DNA from: Sinimarinibacterium sp. NLF-5-8
GTDB lineage: Bacteria; Pseudomonadota; Gammaproteobacteria; Nevskiales; Nevskiaceae
Length of the DNA: 64,000 nt
Reading direction: 5' to 3'
Assembly: GCF_010092425.1 (NCBI RefSeq)
Contig: NZ_CP048030.1
Location: 992,001 to 1,056,000 of the forward strand
In this document: positions 25,535 through 36,342 of the stretch, piece by piece
Position numbering within the stretch: the first letter of the stretch is position 1
Layout of the letters: each line of letters opens with the position of its first letter
Notes under the pieces: model-generated
Database searches by the model: none
What the model saw: only the letters and a program-made list of their open reading frames with translations
Told to the model about the DNA's origin: nothing
Position numbers and translations under genes: made by a program

Positions 25535-26647
25535 TTACAGATCGCCCAGCACAATCCGCAGTGCGCGGCGCAGCGGCTCGGCGGCGCCCCAAAGCAGCTG
25601 GTCGCCCACCACAAAGGCGGAGACATATTCCGGCCCCAGGTTGAGCTTGCGCACGCGACCTACACCAATATCCAGGCCGCCGGTGATGCTGGCAGGGGTG
25701 AGCTCCTTGACCGTATCGGCTCTGTCATTGGGCACCCATTTGACCCATTGATTGCCTTTTTTGATGATCGATTCGATCTCAGGCAGCGGCAGGTCTTTTT
25801 TCAGCTTCAGCGTCAGCGCCAGGCTGTGGCAGCGCATCGCGCCAATGCGCACACACAGGCCGTCCACCGGCACGGTGTGATCGGTGGCGAGAATCTTGTT
25901 GACCTCGGCCTGGCCTTTCCATTCTTCCTTGGACTGGCCGTTGTCGAGCTGGCTATCAATCCACGGAATCAAGCCACCGGCCAGCGGCGCGCCAAAAAAC
26001 TCGGTGGGCACCTCACTGCGGATGCTGCTGGCGACCTTGCGATCAATGTCCAAAATCGCCGAGGCAGGCGTGGCCAGTTCATCGGTGACGCCCGCATGAA
26101 TCACGCCCATGCCCTTGAGCAGTTCGCGCATGTGGTTGGCACCGCCACCAGAAGCCGCCTGGTAGGTCATGGAGCTGACCCAATCCACCAGACCTTCTTT
26201 GAACAGGCCGCCCACGCCCATCAGCAAAATGCTGTTGGTGCAGTTGCCGCCGATGTAGTTTTTGACGCCAGCGGCCAGCGCGCGGTCGATCACGTCGCGG
26301 TTGACCGGATCAAGCACGATGACGGCATCGTCTTTCATCCGCAGTGCGCTGGCGGCGTCAATCCAAAAGCCGTCCCAGCCACTCGCGCGCAGTTTGGGAT
26401 AGACCTCGTTGGTGTAGTCGCCGCCCTGGCAGGTGATGATGATGTCCATGGCTTTGAGCGCATCCACATCGTGCGCGTCTTTGAGCGGCGGCGTGTCTTT
26501 GCCCGCCACCTGCGGCGCTTTACCGCCCGCGTTGGAGGTACTGAAAAAATGCGGCTCGACCAGGGCCAAATCGTTTTCTTCAGTCATGCGCTGCATCAGC
26601 ACGGAACCGACCATGCCGCGCCAACCCACTAAACCCAGCTTTTTCAT
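25535..26647 (-). CDS. asd: aspartate-semialdehyde dehydrogenase
   Basis: 370 residues from the second of two adjacent ATGs, matching the E. coli-type N-terminus ([21 protein letters not shown]). It has an NADP-binding GWRGMVG loop, the catalytic Cys136 in GGNCTNSI, and downstream [19 protein letters not shown]. It reduces aspartyl phosphate to aspartate semialdehyde for lysine, threonine, methionine and cell-wall diaminopimelate. The frame is open 36 codons further upstream, but the family start and context reject that. It lies 58 bases after leuB, and a strong terminator follows. Confidence 0.95.
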   Translation of the reverse strand: MKKLGLVGWRGMVGSVLMQRMTEENDLALVEPHFFSTSNAGGKAPQVAGKDTPPLKDAHDVDALKAMDIIITCQGGDYTNEVYPKLRASGWDGFWIDAASALRMKDDAVIVLDPVNRDVIDRALAAGVKNYIGGNCTNSILLMGVGGLFKEGLVDWVSSMTYQAASGGGANHMRELLKGMGVIHAGVTDELATPASAILDIDRKVASSIRSEVPTEFFGAPLAGGLIPWIDSQLDNGQSKEEWKGQAEVNKILATDHTVPVDGLCVRIGAMRCHSLALTLKLKKDLPLPEIESIIKKGNQWVKWVPNDRADTVKELTPASITGGLDIGVGRVRKLNLGPEYVSAFVVGDQLLWGAAEPLRRALRIVLGDL

Positions 26648-26705
26648 CATCTTTCTCACGTCAACCGCGCGCGCGGTTGCCCTTGTGCGCGCGCCAATAA
26701 AGTTG

Positions 26706-27779
26706 TTATTGCTTGAATACAGCGATAAAGGCATCGCCCATCGCGGAGGTGCCAATTACCTTGTCGCCCGGCTGGGCAATGTCGCCGGTGCGGTGGCCTT
26801 GTGCCAGCACGGTATTGACCGCCGCATCAATGCGCTCGGCAATGTCAGGGCGGTCAAAGCTGTATTTGAACATCATCCCCACCGACAGAATCGTTGCCAG
26901 CGGATTGGCCTTGCCCTGCCCGGCAATATCCGGCGCGCTGCCGTGAATCGGCTCATACAGACCCTTGTTGTTCACGTCGAGCGAGGCCGACGGCAACATG
27001 CCGATGGAGCCGGCCAGCATCGAGGCTTCGTCGGACAAGATGTCGCCAAAAATATTGCCGGTGACGATCACGTCAAACTGCTTGGGATTTTTCACCAACT
27101 GCATCGCCGCGTTATCCACATACATATGGCTCAGCGCCACATCGGGATACTGCGCGCCAATGCGGATCATCACCTCACGCCACAGCCGCGAGGTTTCCAG
27201 TACGTTTTCCTTGTCCACGCTGCACAGGCGTTTGCCTCGTTTTTGCGCGGCCTGGAAGGCCACATGGGCGATGCGCTCCACCTCTGGCACGCTGTAGTGC
27301 ATGGTGTCAAAGCCTTCTTGCGCACCGGCGGCGTTTTCACGGCGACCGCGCGGGCTGCCAAAGTAAATATCGCCGGTCAGCTCGCGCAAAATCAGAATAT
27401 CCAAGCCGGCAATCACCTCCGGCTTGAACGAGGACGCCGCCGACAGTGCCTCATACGCCAGCGCCGGTCGCAGGTTGGCAAACAGCCCCAGGTCTTTGCG
27501 AATCCCCAAAATGCCCTGCTCAGGCCGCACTTCGCGCGGCAGCGCGTCATATTTGGGGCCGCCCACCGCGCCCATCAAAATGGCATCAGCCGCGCGCGCA
27601 GCCGCTTGGGTGGACGGCGGATACGGATGGCCTTCGGCGTCATACGCAGCGCCGCCCAGGTGACCAAACGACCACTGGATTGGCTCGCCCTCGGCTTTTA
27701 AAACGTCTAAAACCTTGACCGCTTCGGCCATGATTTCGGGGCCGATGTAATCACCGGGGAGAATCAGGATGTTTTTCAT
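26706..27779 (-). CDS. leuB: 3-isopropylmalate dehydrogenase
   Basis: 357 residues from [15 protein letters not shown]; earlier in-frame codons lie in the repeat-rich spacer and are not plausible. Family motifs are [31 protein letters not shown], the substrate and metal site [40 protein letters not shown] and [18 protein letters not shown]. It oxidises and decarboxylates 3-isopropylmalate with NAD in leucine synthesis. It is separated from leuD by 120 bases of repetitive DNA, unusual in this otherwise tight operon. Confidence 0.96.
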   Translation of the reverse strand: MKNILILPGDYIGPEIMAEAVKVLDVLKAEGEPIQWSFGHLGGAAYDAEGHPYPPSTQAAARAADAILMGAVGGPKYDALPREVRPEQGILGIRKDLGLFANLRPALAYEALSAASSFKPEVIAGLDILILRELTGDIYFGSPRGRRENAAGAQEGFDTMHYSVPEVERIAHVAFQAAQKRGKRLCSVDKENVLETSRLWREVMIRIGAQYPDVALSHMYVDNAAMQLVKNPKQFDVIVTGNIFGDILSDEASMLAGSIGMLPSASLDVNNKGLYEPIHGSAPDIAGQGKANPLATILSVGMMFKYSFDRPDIAERIDAAVNTVLAQGHRTGDIAQPGDKVIGTSAMGDAFIAVFKQ

Positions 27780-27899
27780 TGATTGTTGATGGGTTAAAGG
27801 TGACTGGTGAGTGGTAATTGGTGATTTTTGAAATGTGATTGGTGAAATGTGATTAAAGGCACCTCTTTTACTAATCACCAATCACCCATCACTTCGCCG
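27780..27899. repeat. repeat-rich leuD-leuB spacer with inverted repeat
   Basis: The AT-rich 120-base spacer contains many copies of GGTGA/GTGATT-like words and a perfect 11-base inverted repeat, GTGATTGGTGA (27835-27845) and TCACCAATCAC (27875-27885), around a 29-base loop. Its composition differs sharply from the flanking genes. No reading frame is supported. It could be a repetitive extragenic element or an mRNA stem affecting leuB. Confidence 0.6.
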
Positions 27900-28538
27900 T
27901 CAGGCGAAAAGCCAAGGCGCAGTTTGGCGGCGTTTGGCTTCATACGCTTGAATGGCCTCGCTTTTTTGCAGCGTCAAGCCAATTTCATCCAGGCCATTGA
28001 TCATATTGTGTTTGTGGTGCGCGTTAATCTCAAAAGCAAACGCGCGGCCATCCGGCAGCCGGACTTGCTGCGCGGGCAAATCAATGGTGATTTGCGCATT
28101 GCTGTCGGCATTGACCACATCAAACACGGCCTGAACCTGATCGCTGTCGAGGGTGACCGGCAGCACGCCGTTTTTAAAGCAGTTGGAGAAGAAAATGTCG
28201 GCAAAGCTCGGCGCAATCACCGCGCGAAAACCGTAATCATCCAGCGCCCACACGGCGTGTTCGCGCGAGGAGCCGCAGCCAAAGTTATCGCGCGAAACCA
28301 AAATTTGTGCGCCGTGATGCTCGGGCTTGTTCAACTCAAAATCAGGGTTGATCCGGCGCGTGGCCGGGTCAATGTCCAGCGTGCCGGGGTCCAAATAACG
28401 CCAATCGTCAAACAAAAACGGGCCAAAACCGCTGCGCCGGATCGACTTCAAATACTGCTTGGGGATGATGGCATCGGTATCCACATTGGGCCGATCCAGG
28501 GGCGCAACCTTGGCGCTGACAACCGTAAATGCGCGCAT
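27900..28538 (-). CDS. leuD: 3-isopropylmalate dehydratase small subunit
   Basis: 212 residues with the LeuD swivel domain: [52 protein letters not shown] and [10 protein letters not shown]. It pairs with LeuC to isomerise 2- to 3-isopropylmalate. Its start codon shares one base with the leuC stop (TAATG), so the subunits are translationally coupled. Confidence 0.96.
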   Translation of the reverse strand: MRAFTVVSAKVAPLDRPNVDTDAIIPKQYLKSIRRSGFGPFLFDDWRYLDPGTLDIDPATRRINPDFELNKPEHHGAQILVSRDNFGCGSSREHAVWALDDYGFRAVIAPSFADIFFSNCFKNGVLPVTLDSDQVQAVFDVVNADSNAQITIDLPAQQVRLPDGRAFAFEINAHHKHNMINGLDEIGLTLQKSEAIQAYEAKRRQTAPWLFA

Positions 28539-29941
28539 TACAAACTCCGTACATCAACAAAATGACCGGCGATGCCCGCCGCAGCCGCCATCGCTGGCGA
28601 TACCAAATGGGTACGTCCACCCTGCCCTTGGCGGCTTTCAAAGTTGCGGTTGGAGGTGGACGCGCAGCGCTCGCCCGGCTCCAAGCGGTCGGCGTTCATC
28701 GCCAAACACATCGAGCAACCCGGCTCGCGCCATTCAAAACCGGCTTCTAAAAAGATTTTGTCCAGGCCTTCTTGTTCGGCCTGGGCTTTGACCAGCCCGG
28801 AACCCGGCACCACCATCGCCAGCTTCACATTGGCGGCTTTTTGCTTGCCTTTGACCACGCTGGCGGCCGCGCGCAAGTCTTCAATGCGTGAATTGGTGCA
28901 GGAGCCGATAAAGACCTTGTCAATCTGGATTTCGGTGATCGGCGTGTTGGCGGTCAAGCCCATATAGGCCAAGGCTTTTTCCATGCCGTTGCGCTTGACC
29001 GGATCAGCTTCTGTGGCCGGATCAGGCACGCGCGCGGACACCGGCCCCACCATCTCCGGAGAGGTGCCCCAGGTCACCTGCGGCTGAATCTGCGCGGCGT
29101 CCAATTCCACCACCGCATCAAACTGCGCACCGGCGTCAGAGCGCAGCCCGCGCCAATACGCCACCGCCGCGTCCCAGTGCTCGGCCTTGGGCGCAAAGGG
29201 GCGGCCTTTGACGTAATCAATGGTTTTATCATCCACTGCCACCAAGCCCGCGCGCGCGCCGCCTTCAATGGCCATGTTGCACAGCGTCATCCGCCCTTCC
29301 ATCGACAAATCTTCGATTGCCTCACCGGCGTACTCGACCACATAGCCGGTGCCGCCTGCGGTGCCGATCTTGCCGATGATCGCCAGGGTGATGTCCTTGG
29401 CGGTGACACCCGCGCCGACATGGCCGTTGACGCGAATCAACATGCTTTTGGATTTTTTGAGCACCAAAGTTTGCGTTGCCAAGGTGTGTTCCACCTCGGA
29501 GGTGCCAATACCAAACGCCAGCGCACCAAATGCGCCGTGGGTGGAGGTGTGCGAGTCGCCGCAAACCACGGTCATCCCCGGCAAGGTTGCGCCCTGCTCA
29601 GGGCCAACAACATGGACGATGCCCTGACGCTGATCGTTCATGCCAAATTCGGTAATCCCAAACTCGGCACAGTTGGCGTCCAGCGCATCCACCTGCGCGC
29701 GCGAAATCGGGTCTTTGATGCCCTGCACACGATCCGGCGTGGTCGGCACGTTGTGATCGGCCACCGCAAGATTGGCCTGCAAGCGCCACGGCTTGCGCTG
29801 GTGCATACGCAAACCTTCAAACGCCTGCGGACTGGTGACTTCATGCACCAGATGGCGGTCGATATAAATCAGCGCCGAGCCGTCACCGTTATCGGTAACC
29901 ACATGCGCATCCCAGATTTTGTCGTATAAGGTTTTAGCCAC
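28538..29941 (-). CDS. leuC: 3-isopropylmalate dehydratase large subunit
   Basis: 467 residues, aconitase family. The iron-sulfur ligands are visible as the Cys in [13 protein letters not shown] and the CSMC pair in [12 protein letters not shown]. Other conserved blocks are [21 protein letters not shown] and [19 protein letters not shown]. It is first in leuCDB-asd and faces a divergent LysR-type gene across 111 bases. Confidence 0.96.
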   Translation of the reverse strand: MAKTLYDKIWDAHVVTDNGDGSALIYIDRHLVHEVTSPQAFEGLRMHQRKPWRLQANLAVADHNVPTTPDRVQGIKDPISRAQVDALDANCAEFGITEFGMNDQRQGIVHVVGPEQGATLPGMTVVCGDSHTSTHGAFGALAFGIGTSEVEHTLATQTLVLKKSKSMLIRVNGHVGAGVTAKDITLAIIGKIGTAGGTGYVVEYAGEAIEDLSMEGRMTLCNMAIEGGARAGLVAVDDKTIDYVKGRPFAPKAEHWDAAVAYWRGLRSDAGAQFDAVVELDAAQIQPQVTWGTSPEMVGPVSARVPDPATEADPVKRNGMEKALAYMGLTANTPITEIQIDKVFIGSCTNSRIEDLRAAASVVKGKQKAANVKLAMVVPGSGLVKAQAEQEGLDKIFLEAGFEWREPGCSMCLAMNADRLEPGERCASTSNRNFESRQGQGGRTHLVSPAMAAAAGIAGHFVDVRSL

Positions 29942-30052
29942 GATCAGACCTAACTAGCGTATAGAACCCGGTTAGGATACGGCGCGCGCATCAATAACTC
30001 CAATGAATCGTTTTTATATACTTGATTCTCATTTGGAATGAATGACACACCC
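29942..30052. promoter_or_regulatory. leuC / LysR divergent control region
   Basis: The spacer holds two dyads: CCTAAC (29949-29954) with GTTAGG (29971-29976) near leuC, and GAATC (30005-30009) with GATTC (30024-30028) in an AT-rich stretch near the LysR start. LysR proteins usually bind such interrupted dyads between divergent genes, so either could be an operator. It also holds the alternative LysR ATG at 30038. Confidence 0.45.
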
Positions 30053-30916
30053 ATGGATCTGCAATCTCTCGCCGCATTGATTGAAGTGGCCGAATCCGGC
30101 TCGTTCACCCTGGCCGCCGAACGCCTGCATTTATCGCAACCGGCGGTGAGCAAACGCATCACCGCTTTGGAAGAACAAATCGGCCAACGCCTGTTTGATC
30201 GCGTCGGTCGCAGCATCCACCTCACCGACGCTGGCCACACCCTGCTGCCCTACGCCCACCGCGCGCTGCAAGATATTGAAGACGCCAAGCGCGCGCTGGC
30301 TCAGCTCGGTGATGAAATCGGCGGCCAGCTCAGCATCGGCACCAGTCATCACATTGGCCTGCACCGCCTGCCGCCGTTTCTGGCGCAATTCACCCGCGCC
30401 TACCCGCAGGTGGATTTAGACATTCATTTCATGGATTCCGAAGTCGCCTGCCAGGCGGTACTGGCGGGCAAGCTCGAACTGGGCATTGTCACCCTGCCCA
30501 CCGAACCCCTGCCCCAGCTCGAACAGCGTCTGGTCTGGCCCGATCCCCTGCGCGTGGTCTGCGCCCCCAACCACCCGCTTGCCAGCCAACCCAACATTGC
30601 GCTCAAGCATCTCGCGCAACACCCCGCCGTGCTGCCGGATGAAGCCACCTACACCCACCACATCGTCACCCAAGCCCTGCAACGCCTGGGCGTGCAACCC
30701 CATGTGCGGCTGGCCACCAATTATCTGGAAACAATCAAGATGCTGGTCAGCATCGGCCTCGGCTGGAGCGTGCTGCCGCTATCCATGGTAGATGCCGAAC
30801 TGGTGGCGCTGACCGTGCCCAAACTCAACTTGCAACGCAAACTCGGCATCGTCTGGCACCAAAAACGCACCCTCTCCGCCGCCGCGCGCGCGCTGATGGC
30901 GTTGCTGCCAACATAA
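30053..30916 (+). CDS. LysR-family transcriptional regulator beside leuCDB
   Basis: 287 residues if started at MDLQSLAALIEVAESGSF, the usual LysR opening; an ATG five codons upstream is also possible, and neither has a good ribosome-binding site. The N-terminal winged helix has TLAAERLHLSQPAVSKRITALEEQIGQRLFDRVGR. The effector-binding domain follows (GQLSIGTSHHIGLHRLPPFL, GKLELGIVTLP, MLVSIGLGWSVLPLSM). The divergent position makes it the probable leucine-pathway regulator, sensing an intermediate such as isopropylmalate; that is inference. Confidence 0.9.
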   Translation: MDLQSLAALIEVAESGSFTLAAERLHLSQPAVSKRITALEEQIGQRLFDRVGRSIHLTDAGHTLLPYAHRALQDIEDAKRALAQLGDEIGGQLSIGTSHHIGLHRLPPFLAQFTRAYPQVDLDIHFMDSEVACQAVLAGKLELGIVTLPTEPLPQLEQRLVWPDPLRVVCAPNHPLASQPNIALKHLAQHPAVLPDEATYTHHIVTQALQRLGVQPHVRLATNYLETIKMLVSIGLGWSVLPLSMVDAELVALTVPKLNLQRKLGIVWHQKRTLSAAARALMALLPT

Positions 30917-30948
30917 AAAAGCGGCGCCTTTTGCAAGGCACCGCTTTT
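30917..30948. terminator. bidirectional terminator between LysR gene and lipoprotein gene
   Basis: AAAAGCGG-C-GCCTT pairs with AAGGC-A-CCGCTTTT around TTGC with one mismatch. The A-tract and T-tract on the two sides make it usable from both strands. It begins at the LysR stop, and the convergent lipoprotein gene ends 30 bases away. Confidence 0.8.
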
Positions 30949-30977
30949 CAAAATCACCGCAACAACAATCGAAGCAA

Positions 30978-32750
30978 TCAACGCACCTGGAACGTACCGC
31001 TGACCTGCCAATCCGGCTGCGATGAGCTTTTCAATACCGCGGTGAACTCACCATCAAACGTATCGCCGGTGGATGTGTTCATGAACAGCGGTGGTGAACC
31101 TGCATCGTTATTCGGCCCTTTGACAAAGTTTCTGATCGTCAACGTGCAGGTATTCTCAACTCGCAGGCTCCAACCCCTGGTCGGGCGCAAAGAACTCCCT
31201 GATGCGAATAACCCGTCCGGACTGCAGCTGGTCGTGCCATTCCCGCGCGGGATGCCTGCTTGCTGGAAGGTAATATTGAAAGCATTGTTGGCACCATCTT
31301 GAATCTGCAACACAAGAACGCCCGTCGCGTCTTCCTGATCGGCACGACGAACCGTCCACTGCACATTATCCATACGATGACTAGGGTCTGTGCTCAAAAT
31401 GTTGCCATCGGGATCATTGAAAGATGCGCTGCTGACCGTCGGTGACGCCGTAGGTGCTGGCGTCGGCTCAGGCTTGGCCTTGAACGGTGCCGTCAGGTCA
31501 AAGGCACCGTTGTTCACCACCACCTGCTCGCCCTCTTCACTGTACAAGGTGCCGGAGAAGATACCCTTGACATGATCACCCGTGTCATTGAGCGTCTGAC
31601 CACCACCTGCCGTGTACTGGCTGATATTGATCGTGCAGTTGCCGTTGGTGCCGCCGGGATTACTGGTGGAATACTGCACACCGTTGCCCCCATTGAGAAA
31701 GCGCGTCACCAATAACACCGGCCCACCGAGCGTTGCGCAGGTGTAACTGCCCGGCGCTGCCGGGAGCACCATCACGGCCCAGGTGTATTCGTTTTGGCTA
31801 TCGCCTGCATTGCGGCGGTTGCTGACCGAAATCAGATTGACCGTATCCTCATCCAGCTTCTGGTAAAGATACTGGGACGGGCTGGCCTGACTGGCGGACA
31901 AAGTCACGCCTTCTTCGGCATCACGGTCTTGAAAGGTGAAAACCACGGCATCGGCGGTTGGCGTGGGCACAACAGGCGCGGTTGTGGTTGGCGTTGCCGT
32001 GGCAGTTGCCGTTGGTGCCGGGGTTGCTGTTGCTGTTGGCTTGGGCGTAGGCGCTACTGTTGGTGCAGGCGTAGGCGTTGGGGTTGCTGTAGGTGCAGGC
32101 GTCGCTGACGCTACAGGTTTCGGAAAACTGCTGGCCTTGAGATTACCGTCCTTGACGGTGTTGACGAGGTTTTGATAAGCCGCCTGCTGACCGCTGGGAT
32201 CGGCTTTGAGCGCATCACCCAGATCATCCAGCACGCGATCCCAGGCATCGCCCACCGTGAATGCAACCGTCAGGGGATTGGCATTGCCAGCGGGGATCGC
32301 ATATCCGGCTGCTGTCAGCGCCGATTTCAGCGCGCCTACGGTCGTCCCCAGCATCAAGGCGGGATTGGCATCAAATCCGGCAAACCACTGACTCGGCACC
32401 TGCCCCGATGCTGCGGCCACGACCAGATCGGTCAACGGCGTGATGTTGACCGAGTTGCCCTCAGCCAAATAGGAATGCAGCGGTGCGCTGAGCGTTGGCG
32501 TGCCGCCGCTGGCCTGTAAGGCACAAGGCAGCGCCGAGGCCGGAATGCTCAGGTCGCGATAACGCCCCGCCTGAGTGGTTGTTCCAGACAAACGGCTGCC
32601 ATCGGCGCAGGCCACGGCAACGTTGGCGTTGGCAACCGCTGCCCCCGTGGCAACGATCCCTTCCAGCCCCGGTGAGCCGGAATGCCCCCCGCAGCCTGCC
32701 AACAGCGCGGCGGCAGCGCCGGCCAACCATGAAATAGGTGTGTTTTGCAT
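30978..32750 (-). CDS. large lipoprotein with Pro/Thr linker and two duplicated C-terminal domains (unknown function)
   Basis: The 590-residue protein is preceded by a strong AAGGAGG ten bases before its ATG. A lipobox (LLAGC, Cys20) followed by GGHSGS predicts outer-membrane sorting. Residues of about 28-200 form an N-terminal domain with a disulfide-capable Cys48/Cys76 pair. Residues 212-266 are almost only Pro, Thr, Ala and Val. Two similar beta-rich domains follow (about 267-422 and 440-590), joined by a second short Pro/Thr linker. Each has two Cys (338/372 and 509/535), a CT(I/L)-x-I strand and a TGD-x-x-x-G-x-F-x-x-x-L-x-S segment (390-404 and 561-575). No enzyme motif is visible. It is monocistronic, between terminators. 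Family not recognised; surface display or adhesion is a guess. Confidence 0.82.
   Translation of the reverse strand: MQNTPISWLAGAAAALLAGCGGHSGSPGLEGIVATGAAVANANVAVACADGSRLSGTTTQAGRYRDLSIPASALPCALQASGGTPTLSAPLHSYLAEGNSVNITPLTDLVVAAASGQVPSQWFAGFDANPALMLGTTVGALKSALTAAGYAIPAGNANPLTVAFTVGDAWDRVLDDLGDALKADPSGQQAAYQNLVNTVKDGNLKASSFPKPVASATPAPTATPTPTPAPTVAPTPKPTATATPAPTATATATPTTTAPVVPTPTADAVVFTFQDRDAEEGVTLSASQASPSQYLYQKLDEDTVNLISVSNRRNAGDSQNEYTWAVMVLPAAPGSYTCATLGGPVLLVTRFLNGGNGVQYSTSNPGGTNGNCTINISQYTAGGGQTLNDTGDHVKGIFSGTLYSEEGEQVVVNNGAFDLTAPFKAKPEPTPAPTASPTVSSASFNDPDGNILSTDPSHRMDNVQWTVRRADQEDATGVLVLQIQDGANNAFNITFQQAGIPRGNGTTSCSPDGLFASGSSLRPTRGWSLRVENTCTLTIRNFVKGPNNDAGSPPLFMNTSTGDTFDGEFTAVLKSSSQPDWQVSGTFQVR
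31953..32117 (-). repeat. Pro/Thr/Ala-coding repetitive linker DNA
   Basis: The plus strand repeats units such as GGCGTAGGCG and GTTGCTGTTG, coding residues 212-266 of the lipoprotein. Imperfect short repeats of this kind can change length by slippage while keeping frame in multiples of three. Confidence 0.6.
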
Positions 32751-32849
32751 GTTGAAAAAACCTCCTTAGACACTATCGATTCAGATCAAGTGACAAGAAG
32801 TCTAGGAAACAACTGCAAAACAAGCGCCCCATGAACAGGGGGTATAACC

Positions 32850-32885
32850 GAAAACGCCCCACGCGCGCTGCGGCGAGTGAGGCGT
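32850..32885 (-). terminator. terminator after purA
   Basis: On the minus strand ACGCCTCAC pairs with GTGGGGCGT (one mismatch) and is followed by TTTTCGG. It lies 21-56 bases beyond the purA stop. Confidence 0.6.
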
Positions 32886-32905
32886 CAAACAGCCCAAAGG
32901 CGGCT

Positions 32906-34201
<1,296 letters not shown>

Positions 34202-34263
34202 TCACCTTGTTGATTGTGAAAAAAACCGCGTGCAGCAGGCACGCCGTATTGCCCTGCGGCAGC

Positions 34264-35268
34264 TCAGCGGTTGGCTGCGCTGCCCACACTGCCCAGGCGC
34301 AGCAACTCGTTCAGATCGGCCGAAAAGCCTGTTGCAGGCTGCGCTGTGCCAAAAGCGGCACCGATGCCGTCATAACGCCCCCCGCGTGCAATTTCGCGGC
34401 CATGCCCCGGGACGAACGCAGCAAACACCACCCCGGTGTGATAACGAAATCCGCGCAGTTCGGCCAGATCAATATGCAGCGTCATCTGCGGGCCACTGCG
34501 TTGCAACTCGGCGACGATCTGCTCCAGGGTTGCCAGCGCCTGCTGCACCGCCTCACCGCCAAAACGCAGCACCTGGCGCGCGCGCGCCAGCACGGAGGCA
34601 TCACCATGCAAGCCCATCAATTGCAGGATGGCCTGCGCCTGCTCTGCCGCCAGATGATGGCTGTCAACGAACGCCGCAAGATCGGGCTGCGACTTGCGCT
34701 GCAGGATATTGAACAGGGTGCCCTGGGCATCGACGCTCAGGCGCAGCTCTGCGAGCAAGGCGCGATAGAGTCCGACGTGCCCCAGATCGACATGCGCCGC
34801 CTGCACGCCTGCCAAACGCAGCGTGTCCTGCAACAGTCGCAGGATTTCCAGATCGCCTTCGATGCCGGGCACGCCGAACAGCTCACACCCCACCTGGCGC
34901 GGGGAGCGGGAGCCGCCCAGGGTATCGGCTTCGGTGCGCAGTACCGAACCGAGATAGCACAGCCGAATCTGCTGGCGATCCGCATAGCGACGCGCGGCAA
35001 TGCGCGCAGCTTGCGGGGTCATATCCGCCCGCAACCCCAGCAGCCGCCCACTCAAGGGATCGGTGAGCTTGAATGTTTGCGACTCCAGCCCCTGCGCACT
35101 GCCGGTGAGCAAGGTATCGAGATGCTCGATCAGCGGCGGCATGATCAGTTCGTATTGCTGCACATGGAAATGATCCAGCAGCTTGCGCCGCAGATGTTCC
35201 AGTTGCCATGACAGGGGCGGCAGCGTTTCGTCAACGCCTTCCGGCAGCATCCATTTATCGTCGAGCAT
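34264..35268 (-). CDS. hisZ: ATP phosphoribosyltransferase regulatory subunit
   Basis: 334 residues, homologous to the catalytic core of histidyl-tRNA synthetase. Seen are WMLPEGVDETLPPLSWQLEHLRR, ELIMPPLIEHLD, LRADMTPQAARIAARR and SPRQVGCELFGVPGIEGDLEIL. It lacks the tRNA-synthetase anticodon-binding domain and ends early, as HisZ does. HisZ activates the short form of HisG in histidine synthesis; HisG is not in the window. Its place between DUF2065 and purA is standard in many gammaproteobacteria. Confidence 0.93.
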   Translation of the reverse strand: MLDDKWMLPEGVDETLPPLSWQLEHLRRKLLDHFHVQQYELIMPPLIEHLDTLLTGSAQGLESQTFKLTDPLSGRLLGLRADMTPQAARIAARRYADRQQIRLCYLGSVLRTEADTLGGSRSPRQVGCELFGVPGIEGDLEILRLLQDTLRLAGVQAAHVDLGHVGLYRALLAELRLSVDAQGTLFNILQRKSQPDLAAFVDSHHLAAEQAQAILQLMGLHGDASVLARARQVLRFGGEAVQQALATLEQIVAELQRSGPQMTLHIDLAELRGFRYHTGVVFAAFVPGHGREIARGGRYDGIGAAFGTAQPATGFSADLNELLRLGSVGSAANR

Positions 35269-35287
35269 GGTGAAAGTCTTGAAAGGG

Positions 35288-35479
35288 TTACAGCACGTTC
35301 AGCAACGTCGCGCCGGCAGCCAGCGAAACTGCGCCGATGATGCGCAAGGTTCGTGACTCATACTGGGCAAGGGTGAACAGCGTCTGCCGCCAGCGCATCG
35401 GCGCAGCAAACGGCATGATCCCTTCGATCACCATCACCAGTCCCAGCGCGCGCAGCAAATCGTGCCAGTCAACGCTCAC
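35288..35479 (-). CDS. DUF2065 small membrane protein
   Basis: 63 residues with two hydrophobic helices (LLRALGLVMVIEGIMPFAAP and IIGAVSLAAGATLLNVL) and the central MRWRQTLFTLAQ typical of DUF2065. Function unknown. It overlaps the hflC stop by 4 bases and is regularly found between hflC and hisZ or purA. Confidence 0.88.
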   Translation of the reverse strand: MSVDWHDLLRALGLVMVIEGIMPFAAPMRWRQTLFTLAQYESRTLRIIGAVSLAAGATLLNVL

Positions 35480-36342
35480 TGCGCGCCACGAAAGTACTTG
35501 AAGAACGGCGAACTCGGCTCCACCACCAGCAGATCATTGCCACTGGTAAAGCTATTGCGATAAACGTTGAGCGAACGGTAAAAGTTATAAAACTCGGTAT
35601 CCGCACCGTAGGCTTTTGCATAGACATCGGCGGCCTTGGCATCACCGACACCGCGCAATTCCTCAGCCTGTTTGTAGGCATTGGCCAGAATCACCTGGGC
35701 CGTGCGATCCGCCTCGGCACGGATTTTTTCGGCTTCTTCGGCGCCGCGCGCGCGCAGATCGGACGCCACCCGCGCGCGTTCGGTGCGCATGCGGTCATAA
35801 ACCGATTCGCTGACCGTGCGCGGCAGATTGATGGCTTTCAGACGCACATCAATGACCTCGATCCCCAGTTCGGCAACATTGGGCTTGATCTTGCGCTCAA
35901 GGTGCTCGCGGATCGCGTCGCGCTCGTCGGACACCGCCTGCTGGATCGTGCGCGAGCCAAACTCGTCGCGCAGACCGCGGTTGACGATGGCCGACAGCCG
36001 ATCCATGGCGACCAGGACCTGTCCGCCGGTGGCACGGTAATAGCGCGCGGTATCGGCAATCCGCCATTTGATGAATGAATCCACCTCGACGTTTTTCTTC
36101 TCCGAGGTCAGGAAGTTTTCGGTCTGGTTGTCCACCGCCAGAATCCGCCCGTCGAACTTGCGCACGGTCTGGATGAACGGAATCTTGAAATGCAACCCTG
36201 GGGAAAAATCGGCATCTTTGAGTTCGCCGACCTGAAACAGCACCGCGCGCTCACGCTGATCGACGATGAAAAAGGCATTGCTGACAAACAGCAGCGCCGC
36301 AATCACCAGCACTGCCAGAACCATTGGACTTGAATTTTTCAT
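35476..36342 (-). CDS. hflC: HflC, FtsH protease modulator subunit
   Basis: 288 residues. One N-terminal membrane anchor (VLAVLVIAALLFVSNAFF) is followed by a periplasmic SPFH/band-7 domain (FIVDQRERAVLFQVGELKD, PGLHFKIPFIQTVRKFDGR) and a long coiled coil (RMRTERARVASDLRARGAEE). With HflK it forms the cage that restrains FtsH proteolysis. Its start shares one base with the hflK stop. Confidence 0.95.
   Translation of the reverse strand: MKNSSPMVLAVLVIAALLFVSNAFFIVDQRERAVLFQVGELKDADFSPGLHFKIPFIQTVRKFDGRILAVDNQTENFLTSEKKNVEVDSFIKWRIADTARYYRATGGQVLVAMDRLSAIVNRGLRDEFGSRTIQQAVSDERDAIREHLERKIKPNVAELGIEVIDVRLKAINLPRTVSESVYDRMRTERARVASDLRARGAEEAEKIRAEADRTAQVILANAYKQAEELRGVGDAKAADVYAKAYGADTEFYNFYRSLNVYRNSFTSGNDLLVVEPSSPFFKYFRGAQ

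Noticed and set aside
27780-27899. Possible CRISPR-like repeats in the leuD-leuB spacer
   Set aside because: Repeat words are 5-7 bases, irregularly spaced, without unique spacers or cas genes.
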